The notes under the pieces: model-generated | The model's database searches: none | What the model saw: only the letters and a program-made list of their open reading frames with translations | What the model was told of the DNA's origin: nothing | Program-made: the position numbers and the translations under genes | Assembly: GCA_964371725.1 (NCBI GenBank) | Contig: CAYJNQ010000005.1 | Span: 37,383 to 101,382 of the forward strand | Origin: JAAYCI01 sp964371725 | Lineage (GTDB): Bacteria; Bacillota; Clostridia; Oscillospirales; Ruminococcaceae | Length of the DNA stretch: 64,000 bases | Direction of reading: 5' to 3' | Part shown: in pieces, positions 1 through 7,387 of the stretch | Layout of the letters: every line of letters starts with the position of its first letter | How positions within the stretch are numbered: the first letter of the stretch is position 1

Positions 1-199
1 AAAACAAATCTGCGCCACAATTGATTGTGGGCTATTTTCTATCATACAGGTTTTTTCCAAAAAAAGCGAGAGGTATAGAGCATAAAAACAAAATAAGCCC
101 ACCGAAAACAGGAGGGTGCCATAGGCATGGTCCTGAAAACCTTCCTACCACGCTAAAAAACACCGTCCGATTCGATAGGCCAAAAAGAAGTCTTCCCTT
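1..199. other. Left-edge stretch without a gene
   Basis: No convincing coding region. It holds a 7-bp palindrome at 15-30 and a bulged hairpin at 109-135 (CAGGA pairing with TCCTG around CCAT/ATGG). On the minus strand a T-run lies near 58-64, so a small structured RNA is possible, but I do not recognise a family. Confidence 0.4.
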
Positions 200-201
200 C
201 T
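182..201 (-). terminator. Weak terminator after the mgsA-like gene
   Basis: On the minus strand a 5-bp stem (AGAAG/CTTCT) starts at the stop codon of the mgsA-like gene and is followed by five T. The stem is short, so strength is doubtful. Confidence 0.4.
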
Positions 202-604
202 ATTCTTTTGGGTTCACAATATCGCGCCAATCCAAATCGCCACGTGCCAGGCCATGAATAATTACCTCGGCCGTGGCAATATTGGTGGCCAGAGGAATGC
301 TGTGCATATCGCAAAGGTGCAAAAGCTCGGTTTCACTCGGGTTTCCGGGATTTTTGTTGATAGGGTCTCGGAAGAAAAGCAAAATATCAATTTCATTGCA
401 GGCTACACGAGCGGCAATTTGCTGGGCACCGCCATGGATTCCGGAAAGGAAACGGTGCACATTCAGCCCTGTGGCCTCTGCTATCAGCTTACCGGTTGTG
501 CCGGTGGCTACCAGGGTATGCTTGTTGAGTGTGTGAATATAGGCGGTGCAAAATTGAACCATCAGCTCTTTTTTGGAATCGTGGGCGGTCAGTGCGATAT
601 TCAT
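200..604 (-). CDS. mgsA: Methylglyoxal synthase-like protein, catalytic residues lost
   Basis: 134 aa, the usual length of methylglyoxal synthase (dihydroxyacetone phosphate to methylglyoxal plus phosphate). The fold signature is clear: an N-terminal AHDSKK motif, the phosphate-binding ATGTTG loop at 33-38, and ATNIATAE near the C terminus. However, the residues aligned with E. coli Asp71, His98 and Asp101 are Ala60 (GGAQQ for GGDQQ), Gly87 and Ser90 (GNPS for HDPD). His8 (E. coli His19) is kept. The DNA confirms all three changes, so the protein is probably not a standard synthase. It follows the MinD-like gene by 54 nt with a good AGGAG site, which is the clostridial min-mgsA order. The family call is firm; the activity is doubtful. 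Confidence 0.85.
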   Translation of the reverse strand: MNIALTAHDSKKELMVQFCTAYIHTLNKHTLVATGTTGKLIAEATGLNVHRFLSGIHGGAQQIAARVACNEIDILLFFRDPINKNPGNPSETELLHLCDMHSIPLATNIATAEVIIHGLARGDLDWRDIVNPKE

Positions 605-658
605 GATGCATTTCTCCTATCGTTCAAGCCCAATCAAAATGGGTTGTTTGTAAGCGTA

Positions 659-1393
659 TTACCGAAAGAGTAAGGGAATATTCTTGCCTAAAATGCGCTG
701 TGCAATGGCATCAAAAATCCGTGCTTCCGGTTGATGTTTTTGCAAAACAGCACCCCCTGTGGTGGCAACTTGTAGAGCGGCAGAATCGGGAATAACCCCC
801 AAAAGCTGTATGCCGGCCATATCAATGGCCTCATCTAAATCCCGCAACACACCCGGTGCCAAAGCTCTTTGCGGCACAACGCGGTTCAAAATCATGCGCA
901 TGGGCTTTTGTTCCAGCTCCGGTTGGTTTGCCAAAAGGTTCCCAATACGCAAGGCCGCCGGGTCCGGTGTGAGCACAAATATGGCTTGATTTGCACTTTC
1001 TGTGGCAAGAGCAAACCCCTCGTCGAGGCCGGATGGAGCATCCAACAAAATGAAATCATAATGCCCATGACATTGAGAGAGCAAATTTGTTAGCTCTTTT
1101 TTCCCAAACAAATTGTCCTCGTAAGGGGCGAACAGCAAATAAAACCCTGGTTGCCGAGGGTGTTCTAAAATAGCTTTTTCATACGAGCATCGATTTTGCA
1201 TCACGTCCGACAAATCGTAAACCACATGCTTTGCCATGCCGGCGATGAAATCGGCCGTTCGCAATGCGAACTTAAGCTCGATGTATAAAACACGTTTCCC
1301 AAGTGCGGCCAAGGCTTGCCCACAAAGCACGCAAACAGTGCTATTGCCGGTGCCACCTTTTCCTGAAACAAAGGTGAATATAACCGTACTCAT
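659..1393 (-). CDS. MinD-like ParA/MinD-family ATPase with altered P-loop
   Basis: 244 aa with MinD architecture: deviant Walker A at 11-19, the VYDLSDVM segment, Walker B (FILLDAPSG) and a MinD-like C-terminal region. MinD places the division septum through ATP-dependent membrane cycling with MinC. Here the P-loop reads GKGGTGNST: the signature Lys12 is present but the invariant phosphate-binding Lys is Asn17. The Walker A' segment IELKFALR has Glu39 and Lys41 where MinD has two Asp. ATP hydrolysis by the classical mechanism looks impaired. No minC or minE is adjacent. GGAGGT lies about 12 nt before the ATG, partly inside a small AGGT/ACCT hairpin. It is likely co-transcribed with the mgsA-like gene from its own promoter. 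Confidence 0.8.
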   Translation of the reverse strand: MSTVIFTFVSGKGGTGNSTVCVLCGQALAALGKRVLYIELKFALRTADFIAGMAKHVVYDLSDVMQNRCSYEKAILEHPRQPGFYLLFAPYEDNLFGKKELTNLLSQCHGHYDFILLDAPSGLDEGFALATESANQAIFVLTPDPAALRIGNLLANQPELEQKPMRMILNRVVPQRALAPGVLRDLDEAIDMAGIQLLGVIPDSAALQVATTGGAVLQKHQPEARIFDAIAQRILGKNIPLLFR

Positions 1394-1494
1394 GGCAGGT
1401 GTCTACCTCCGATTTTGAAATGAATGCAAAAACACAAAACACACAAAATGGGTAATTCACCTGTCGAAGGAGTGTCATTCTGCTGACTATCGCT

Positions 1495-1523
1495 ATTATA
1501 ACAGAAAACTCTTTACAAAACAA
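1495..1523 (-). promoter_or_regulatory. Promoter for the minD-like/mgsA-like pair
   Basis: Minus strand: -35 TTGTTT, 17-nt spacer, -10 TATAAT, about 100 nt upstream of the minD-like start. It places an independent transcription start between maf and minD. Confidence 0.65.
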
Positions 1524-1603
1524 GTAAATTTTGTGTCAGATATCTAAAAATGTGTGAATTTGCAAAAACTTGTGAATTTGTGCCCTTAGAAGGTTGAAAA
1601 AAG

Positions 1604-2167
1604 CTACAAAAGGTTTTCCTGTGCCAGAAGCTTTTGCAATGAGGCCACAGGCAAACCCATTACATTGTAATAACAACCCTCTATACGAGGGATGAAGCGT
1701 GCGGCCCAGCCTTGAATTCCGTAGGCACCGGCCTTGTCATAGGGCTCGGTGGTTTCGGCTATATCCATTATCTCTTGTTTGGGGATAGAATCGAAAACCA
1801 CATGTGTGGTTTCAACAAAGCTGCGTGCTTCTTTATCCTTTTGCAACAGACAAACACCGGTGTGCACCTCATGCCGGCGGCCACTCAAAGCGGTAAGCAT
1901 GGTAACCGCTTCGTAATGGTCTTTGGGTTTACCAAGTACCCTGCCATCCAAATCCACAACGGTGTCGCAAGCCAAAATCGCCGCATGCGGAAACTTGGAA
2001 AAAACGGCGGTGGCTTTTTCGCTTGCCAGGCACGCACAGAGCGAGGCCGGGGAGCTTGCCGAAAAAGAGTCTTCGTTTACCGGGGAAACCGAAACCGTGA
2101 AATTTTTTGTGAGCAAAGCCAATAACGCCCTGCGGCGAGGGCTTTGTGAAGCCAAAATCAGGGACAT
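1604..2167 (-). CDS. maf: Maf-type nucleoside triphosphate pyrophosphatase
   Basis: 187 aa. Hydrolyses non-canonical or modified NTPs such as dTTP/UTP or m5UTP to the monophosphate and PPi, and is linked to septum formation. The N-terminal LASQSPRR, the CDTVV metal-binding segment, GKPKD, and the YDKAGAYGIQG motif are all present. I place the start at the ATG before SLILAS because GGGAGG sits 4 nt upstream; a longer reading would run into the preceding gene's end. It lies 40 nt downstream of the GH13 gene. In Clostridia maf usually heads the mreBCD/min cluster; here the next genes are the minD-like and mgsA-like genes only. Confidence 0.92.
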   Translation of the reverse strand: MSLILASQSPRRRALLALLTKNFTVSVSPVNEDSFSASSPASLCACLASEKATAVFSKFPHAAILACDTVVDLDGRVLGKPKDHYEAVTMLTALSGRRHEVHTGVCLLQKDKEARSFVETTHVVFDSIPKQEIMDIAETTEPYDKAGAYGIQGWAARFIPRIEGCYYNVMGLPVASLQKLLAQENLL

Positions 2168-2207
2168 AGACCCTCCCAAATTAAATAATGTGCGACGTAC
2201 GGCCGGG

Positions 2208-4022
2208 CTACACCGAACTTTTTTTAGAACGCCAAACATAGCCCATATTGGGCAAATGAATTTCTTCGCCCAGCAGCTTTACTTGAACGCCACGTCCGGA
2301 ACAATTCAGTGCCACAGCCGCTACAGAAGCATCATCTTTGCGTTCAAAACAAAGAACCCCGGGAGCACAGTGTGTAAAATGTATGCGCCCCCCTGCGAAA
2401 GCAGAACAGCCGCTGCGCAAAGCAGAAAGTGACATTGTGAGTTCAATCAGGCGCGATTCGCTGCTGCTCCAATCGAAGAAACCACGGTTAAACGGGTCTT
2501 TGTAGCCTTGCATCCCAATTTCGTCTCCATAGTAAAGGCAGGGAACACCGGGCAAGGTGAATTGCAAAACAAAGGCCAATTGCAAAAGCCGAATACCGTA
2601 TTCATAACCGGCTGCATCCAAGCGGCGGCCGCTTTGCCAGTTGCGGTCGTGCTCATCGGTGGGCTCGTCTGCAAGCACGGTGATGGCACGCTCTGTGTCA
2701 TGTGTGGACAGGTGCGTGGTGCAAGCGGAAAGTGCCGGCGGGGGATAGTGCTCGCAAATGCTCATCACCGAGTGAGCAAACTGGGAGGCATCTTTGTCGT
2801 GCAAAAAACGCAAGATGGCACTTCGGAACGGGTAATTCATCACACCGTCCAATTCATGGCCTAAAAAGTATTTTCTGCGCACACCGTAGGCTTCTTTGTT
2901 TGAGGCATCCTCCCACACTTCACCAATCAACAATTTGTCTTCGCCAAAGCGCTTCACAGATGTACGAATTTCCTCGATAAAATCATCCGGCAATTCATCT
3001 GCCACATCCAAACGGAAACCAGAGGCACCCAGCGACAACCAGTGTTCAATCACACCGCCTTCGCCACAGATGAAACGGCGAAACTCCGGGTTGTGTTTGT
3101 TGCAAGCAGGCAAAGTATCAAACCCCCACCAACTGTCGTAGCTGCCGTCCGGATGGAACTTATACCAGTTGCGATAGGGGCTTTTGGGCCCTTGCCATGC
3201 GCCTAAAGTGGGGTAGCGGCCCTCTCGGTTGAAATAGAGGGAGTCGGCCCCTGTGTGGCTGAATACGCCGTCTAAAAGAATGCGCATATCATATTCGCCC
3301 GCCCTTTTACAAAGCCGCACAAAATCATCATTTGTGCCAAGGTAGGGGTCAATTTTCATATAGTCGGCCGTGTTGTAGCGATGGTTTGAGTGGGCCTCAA
3401 AAATGGGATTGAGATAAATCCAAGTGACCCCCAAAGTTTTGAGATATCCCAGGCGCTGTTCAATGCCAACCAGGTCCCCACCGAAATAATCCATGGTCAA
3501 ATGGCCGTGTGCGGTATTCAGCGGCCAGAAGTAGGGTTCTCGGCGCTTGTCTTTTCGGTAGATTCGTTCATAATAGGGCAAAGGTTTTTGTGGGTTTCCC
3601 TCTTGGAACCTGTCCGGGAAAATTTGATACATCACTCCGCCCAAAAGCTCGCTCGGCACAGAAAACTCGGGCTCGTACACCGTAAGCTGGTAGGCCATGC
3701 CATCGCCGGTGGTAAGATACGCCTGCCCCAAAAGCCCTGCATAAAGCTTGCGGTACCCTGTGTACAAATCGAACCAATAAAAATAGGCACCGGCATCCTG
3801 CAACCGCAGGGAAATACGGAACAAATCGCACCCGTCTTGCGAGCCAATAGAATCGAGCAAAAGTTGTTTTGCCTCGCAGCCATCCGGTTGCAAAAACAGA
3901 TAGGGTGTTTTGCAGTGAAAATCCGCAGGCACGCGCAAAGTAAACGTGACCTCTTCGTTTGTTTTAACGGCACCGAAGGGTGTTTTATAGGCCTTGTCTT
4001 GGCTGTTGAAAATGGCAGACAT
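2208..4022 (-). CDS. GH13 alpha-glycosidase (neopullulanase/cyclomaltodextrinase type)
   Basis: 604 aa. Residues 1-120 form the N-terminal beta-domain typical of cyclomaltodextrinase/neopullulanase enzymes, followed by the GH13 barrel. Conserved regions are all intact: DGVFSHTG at 251-258, FRLDV with nucleophile Asp339, GEVW with acid/base Glu368, and STHDTER with Asp442. No signal peptide is visible, so it should cleave alpha-1,4/1,6-linked maltodextrins or glycogen fragments in the cytoplasm. The start is the ATG preceded by GGGAGGAAA; a longer in-frame reading lacks a binding site. Glycogen phosphorylase ends 54 nt upstream on the same strand, so the two act together in alpha-glucan breakdown. 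Confidence 0.9.
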   Translation of the reverse strand: MSAIFNSQDKAYKTPFGAVKTNEEVTFTLRVPADFHCKTPYLFLQPDGCEAKQLLLDSIGSQDGCDLFRISLRLQDAGAYFYWFDLYTGYRKLYAGLLGQAYLTTGDGMAYQLTVYEPEFSVPSELLGGVMYQIFPDRFQEGNPQKPLPYYERIYRKDKRREPYFWPLNTAHGHLTMDYFGGDLVGIEQRLGYLKTLGVTWIYLNPIFEAHSNHRYNTADYMKIDPYLGTNDDFVRLCKRAGEYDMRILLDGVFSHTGADSLYFNREGRYPTLGAWQGPKSPYRNWYKFHPDGSYDSWWGFDTLPACNKHNPEFRRFICGEGGVIEHWLSLGASGFRLDVADELPDDFIEEIRTSVKRFGEDKLLIGEVWEDASNKEAYGVRRKYFLGHELDGVMNYPFRSAILRFLHDKDASQFAHSVMSICEHYPPPALSACTTHLSTHDTERAITVLADEPTDEHDRNWQSGRRLDAAGYEYGIRLLQLAFVLQFTLPGVPCLYYGDEIGMQGYKDPFNRGFFDWSSSESRLIELTMSLSALRSGCSAFAGGRIHFTHCAPGVLCFERKDDASVAAVALNCSGRGVQVKLLGEEIHLPNMGYVWRSKKSSV

Positions 4023-4076
4023 ACTTTGTTTTCCTCCCGTACTCTCTCTTGGCACAATTGCCAAGATGGGGGTGTG

Positions 4077-6500
4077 TTACCATTTTACAGGCGCTGCGTC
4101 CCAGATATTTTTGGCGTATTCCAAAACGGCGCGGTCGGCGGCAAAAATACCGCTGCCTGCGATGTTGGAAAGGCTCATTTGCATAAAGGTTTTTTTGTCG
4201 CGATACAATTCTGAAACGCGCTCTTGTGCCTTGCGATAATCGGCAAAATCGGCCATAGCCATATAGGGATCCTGTGTGCGCAGGTTTTCTGCAATCTCTT
4301 GGAAATTTTCACCGCTCCAGCCTCGAGACAAGAAATGGAGCACCTCATCGGCCATGGGCGCTTGGGCAACGTATGTGGCCGGATTGTATCCCTGCTGTTT
4401 TAGCTTGTTCACCTCTTCGCTGAGCATGCCGAATTGAATAAAGTTTTCGTGCCCGGCTGCCTCGGCAATTTCGATGTTGGCACCGTCCAAGGTGCCCAAA
4501 GTCAAGGCACCGTTCATCATGAATTTCATGTTTCCCGTGCCGGAGGCCTCGGTGCCGGCCAAACTGATTTGCTCTGAAATTTCGCTGGCCGGCATGAGAA
4601 GCTCGCTCGTGGTAACGTTGTAATCGACGAGGTATACAATGCGCAGTTTTTTGCGCACCACGGGGTCTGCCTCTATGAGCTCGCCCAATTGCCAAATGAG
4701 ACGAATCATCTGTTTTGCCATGTAATAGCCACTGGCTGCTTTGGCCGCAAAAATGTAGGTTTTGGGCACAAAGTCAGCGTTTGGATTCTCTTTTAAGTAG
4801 AGATATTCGCACGCAATGCTCAAAGCGTTTAAGTGCTGGCGCTTATACTCATGCATACGCTTTACCTGGCAGTCGAAAATGCTGGAAGGATCAATGGAAA
4901 TGCCGTATATTTTTTGAATACGGTCTGCAAAAATCACTTTGTTTTGGTGTTTCACCTCTGCCAAACGTGCGAGCACTTCTTCATCGTTTCGATAAGAGAA
5001 TAGCTTGGACAACTCAGAGGCATCTGTTTTGAACCCATCGCCAATCACTTCTTCCAAAAAGTTTGTCAGGTTTGGGTTTGCCTGCAAAAGCCAGCGGCGA
5101 TAGGCGATGCCGTTTGTTACATTGGTGAATTTTTCGGGGCAGAAAAGATAATAGTCGTGGAACACGGTTTCCTTGATGATTTCACTGTGCAGTTTCGACA
5201 CGCCATTGATGGAATGTGAAGCATAGCAACAAATGTTGGCCATGCGAATTTCACCGCCATGAATCATGGCCATATAATCAATTTTCCCAAGGTCGCCCGG
5301 GAAAGCTTTTTCAAAGTCGGCACGTGCGCGGCGGTCCATCTCTTGCAATATTTGATAAATACGCGGTAAAACACGCTTAAACAAATCACAGGGCCATTTT
5401 TCCAAGGCCTCGCTCATAACCGTGTGGTTGGTGTAGGCAAAGGTACGCTTTGTAATGTCAAACGACACCTCCCAGCTGAAACCGCAGTTGTCCAGCAAAA
5501 TGCGAAGCAACTCCGGAATGGCAAGCGTTGGGTGCGTGTCGTTGATGTGGATGGCCACCTTGTCCGGCAGGTTGTCTATGGTGCCGTATTGCTCAAGATG
5601 TTGCTGCACAATATCGCCTATCGATGCACAAGACAAAAAGTACTGCTGGCGCAGGCGCAAAATCTTGCCTTCTATATGGTTGTCGTTTGGATACAGCACT
5701 TTGGAAATAAGCTCTACATTGGCATTTTGCGTCATGGCATCGTAGTAATCCCCTGCATTGAATGCCTGCATATCAAAACCCGGTGCCTTGGCCTTCCAAA
5801 GGCGCAGTTTCGACACGCCGTTCGAGCCGTAACCGGAGATGAACATATCATGCGGAACCGCTTTCACCACGGTGGCGTTTTTATGTATCACATGGTGGAA
5901 ATTGCCGTCCCAACTCTCTTCCACTTCGCCGTCAAAACGCACATCAATGGTGGCGTCTTGGTGTTGTTTAAACCAAATGGAACCACTGGGCAACCAGTCG
6001 TCGGCCATTTCATGCTGCCAACCATCCACAATTTGCTGTTTGAAAATGCCATACTCATACATGATGGAATAGCCCTGTCCCGGCACTTGTGTGGTGGCCA
6101 TGCCATCTAGATAACAAGCGGCCAACCGGCCAAGCCCACCGTTGCCAAGCCCGGCGTCCGGCTCCGACTCATACACGGTGTCCAGCTTCAGTTCGTGCTC
6201 GCTAAGCACTTGCCGCGCCACCTCTTCAAGGCCCAAATTTGACAAATTGTCTCGCAGACTGCGTCCAAGCAAAAATTCCATGCACAAATAATACACCTGT
6301 TTGCCGTTGGTGCCATAGGTATGCGCCATAAACTGCTTGCGGCCATCACTGAGGATTTTGCGCGTTACGCGGGCGAGCGAGCGGTAAATTTGCTCCAAAG
6401 TAGCCGATTCTAAGTCTGTGCTAAATTCGCTGAACAAATATCCTTGAACGCGTTCTTCAAACTCTTGTTTTCCGATGTTCTGTCCCAATTTTTGTTTCAC
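4077..6500 (-). CDS. glgP: Glycogen/maltodextrin phosphorylase
   Basis: 807 aa, full length for GT35. It releases glucose 1-phosphate from alpha-1,4-glucans using pyridoxal phosphate. Visible signatures are the N-terminal YYLCMEFLLGR and GNGGLGRLAACYLD motifs, MHEYKRQ in the catalytic domain, and the PLP lysine in SGTGNMKFMMNG around residue 655. The start codon is GTG with GGAGG 5 nt upstream. It is the first gene of a glgP-GH13 operon driven by the promoter at 6619-6648. Confidence 0.95.
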   Translation of the reverse strand: MKQKLGQNIGKQEFEERVQGYLFSEFSTDLESATLEQIYRSLARVTRKILSDGRKQFMAHTYGTNGKQVYYLCMEFLLGRSLRDNLSNLGLEEVARQVLSEHELKLDTVYESEPDAGLGNGGLGRLAACYLDGMATTQVPGQGYSIMYEYGIFKQQIVDGWQHEMADDWLPSGSIWFKQHQDATIDVRFDGEVEESWDGNFHHVIHKNATVVKAVPHDMFISGYGSNGVSKLRLWKAKAPGFDMQAFNAGDYYDAMTQNANVELISKVLYPNDNHIEGKILRLRQQYFLSCASIGDIVQQHLEQYGTIDNLPDKVAIHINDTHPTLAIPELLRILLDNCGFSWEVSFDITKRTFAYTNHTVMSEALEKWPCDLFKRVLPRIYQILQEMDRRARADFEKAFPGDLGKIDYMAMIHGGEIRMANICCYASHSINGVSKLHSEIIKETVFHDYYLFCPEKFTNVTNGIAYRRWLLQANPNLTNFLEEVIGDGFKTDASELSKLFSYRNDEEVLARLAEVKHQNKVIFADRIQKIYGISIDPSSIFDCQVKRMHEYKRQHLNALSIACEYLYLKENPNADFVPKTYIFAAKAASGYYMAKQMIRLIWQLGELIEADPVVRKKLRIVYLVDYNVTTSELLMPASEISEQISLAGTEASGTGNMKFMMNGALTLGTLDGANIEIAEAAGHENFIQFGMLSEEVNKLKQQGYNPATYVAQAPMADEVLHFLSRGWSGENFQEIAENLRTQDPYMAMADFADYRKAQERVSELYRDKKTFMQMSLSNIAGSGIFAADRAVLEYAKNIWDAAPVKW

Positions 6501-6618
6501 AAAGTGCCTCCGTTTCTAGAGAAAGGGTTCATGTAGTGCGGGGCAATATTTTTGAAAATGTATGGAATTTGTATCGTAGAAATGAAAACCGCAAAACAAC
6601 AAAGGTCTTAGCATTTTC

Positions 6619-6648
6619 ATTATACCCTATAGGTGCTTTTGATTGCAA
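6619..6648 (-). promoter_or_regulatory. Promoter for glgP
   Basis: Minus strand: -35 TTGCAA, 18-nt spacer, consensus -10 TATAAT. The leader to the GTG start is about 110 nt. The rest of the 470-nt gap between glgP and zapA shows no gene. Confidence 0.65.
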
Positions 6649-6854
6649 GCTGCGCCAAAAAATATAAAATACGTAAAAACGAATATTATGTATTTTTGTT
6701 GAAAAAAAGAATCGATAAATTTTGGTTAATTTGCCTAGAATTTCCAAAAGAGAACAATGCAATTGTGAACACCGAGCCCATTGGGTAGAAAGATGAGATA
6801 TCCTTGTGCCGCAATAAAATGGTGAAAAGTTGCCACAAAGAAACGAAAAAAGCT

Positions 6855-6883
6855 TTTCAAAAGAGCGGGTTATGGTTTATACT
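6855..6883 (+). promoter_or_regulatory. Promoter for zapA and the U32 peptidase
   Basis: TTTCAA, 17 nt, TATACT on the plus strand. A small leader hairpin (AAAGGC/GCCTTT, about 6910-6935) lies between it and the zapA start. Confidence 0.5.
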
Positions 6884-6970
6884 GTTTAATAGTTGGCTTA
6901 ATTAAACAAGAAAGGCTTTTCGCAAAGCGAGCCTTTTGCACAGAATAAAACAGAAAGAGGGTTTGCAAGC

Positions 6971-7387
6971 ATGCCGTCCCAAAGAGTAAAATTGGAAATT
7001 TGCGGTTCAAGTTATCTGGTTTCCACAAATGATTCTGCTGAGTATCTTCTTGGGCTCGCAGAGAAATTGGATGCGGATATGAACCAAGTGATGATAGACA
7101 CACCCAATGCCTCCGTGGCGGCGGCGGCTGTTATTACAGCCTTGGGTTATTTGGACGAGGCCGAGAAAAATGCCTTTGGGGCAGACAATATGCGTGTGCA
7201 GATACAAGACTATTTAGAGGATGCCGCGAAGGCTCGCATGGCAGCGGAAGAGGCGCGTGTGGAAGTGGAGCGTTTGCGCAACGAGTTGTCTTATTACGAG
7301 GGAAAAGGGCAAAAGGGGCAGCGCATGCCGGCGCCGGAAAATGCGGCACCACAGCAGGACGGCCAGCTTGGCATTGAGGACTTGTAA
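6971..7387 (+). CDS. zapA: Cell division protein ZapA
   Basis: 138 aa. ZapA binds and bundles FtsZ filaments at the division ring in the cytoplasm. The N-terminal 90 residues match the family: a short beta-strand start (VKLEICGSSY), a helix with EYLLGLAEKLD, and a long coiled-coil helix rich in Glu, Ala and Arg through about residue 105. A Gly/Gln/Pro-rich tail ends in LGIEDL. The start is supported by GAAAGAGGG upstream. Its stop codon directly abuts the ATG of the U32 peptidase, so the two are translationally coupled. Confidence 0.88.
   Translation: MPSQRVKLEICGSSYLVSTNDSAEYLLGLAEKLDADMNQVMIDTPNASVAAAAVITALGYLDEAEKNAFGADNMRVQIQDYLEDAAKARMAAEEARVEVERLRNELSYYEGKGQKGQRMPAPENAAPQQDGQLGIEDL

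Noticed and set aside
1..199. 6S or SRP RNA in the left-edge hairpin region
   Set aside because: Only one bulged hairpin and no recognisable conserved core; cannot be supported by eye.
1341..1523. 60-aa minus-strand frame before the minD-like gene
   Set aside because: Covers the minD promoter and overlaps its start in another frame; no site or motif.
3390..4214. 274-aa plus-strand frame across the GH13 and glgP junction
   Set aside because: Antisense to two firm genes, no motif.
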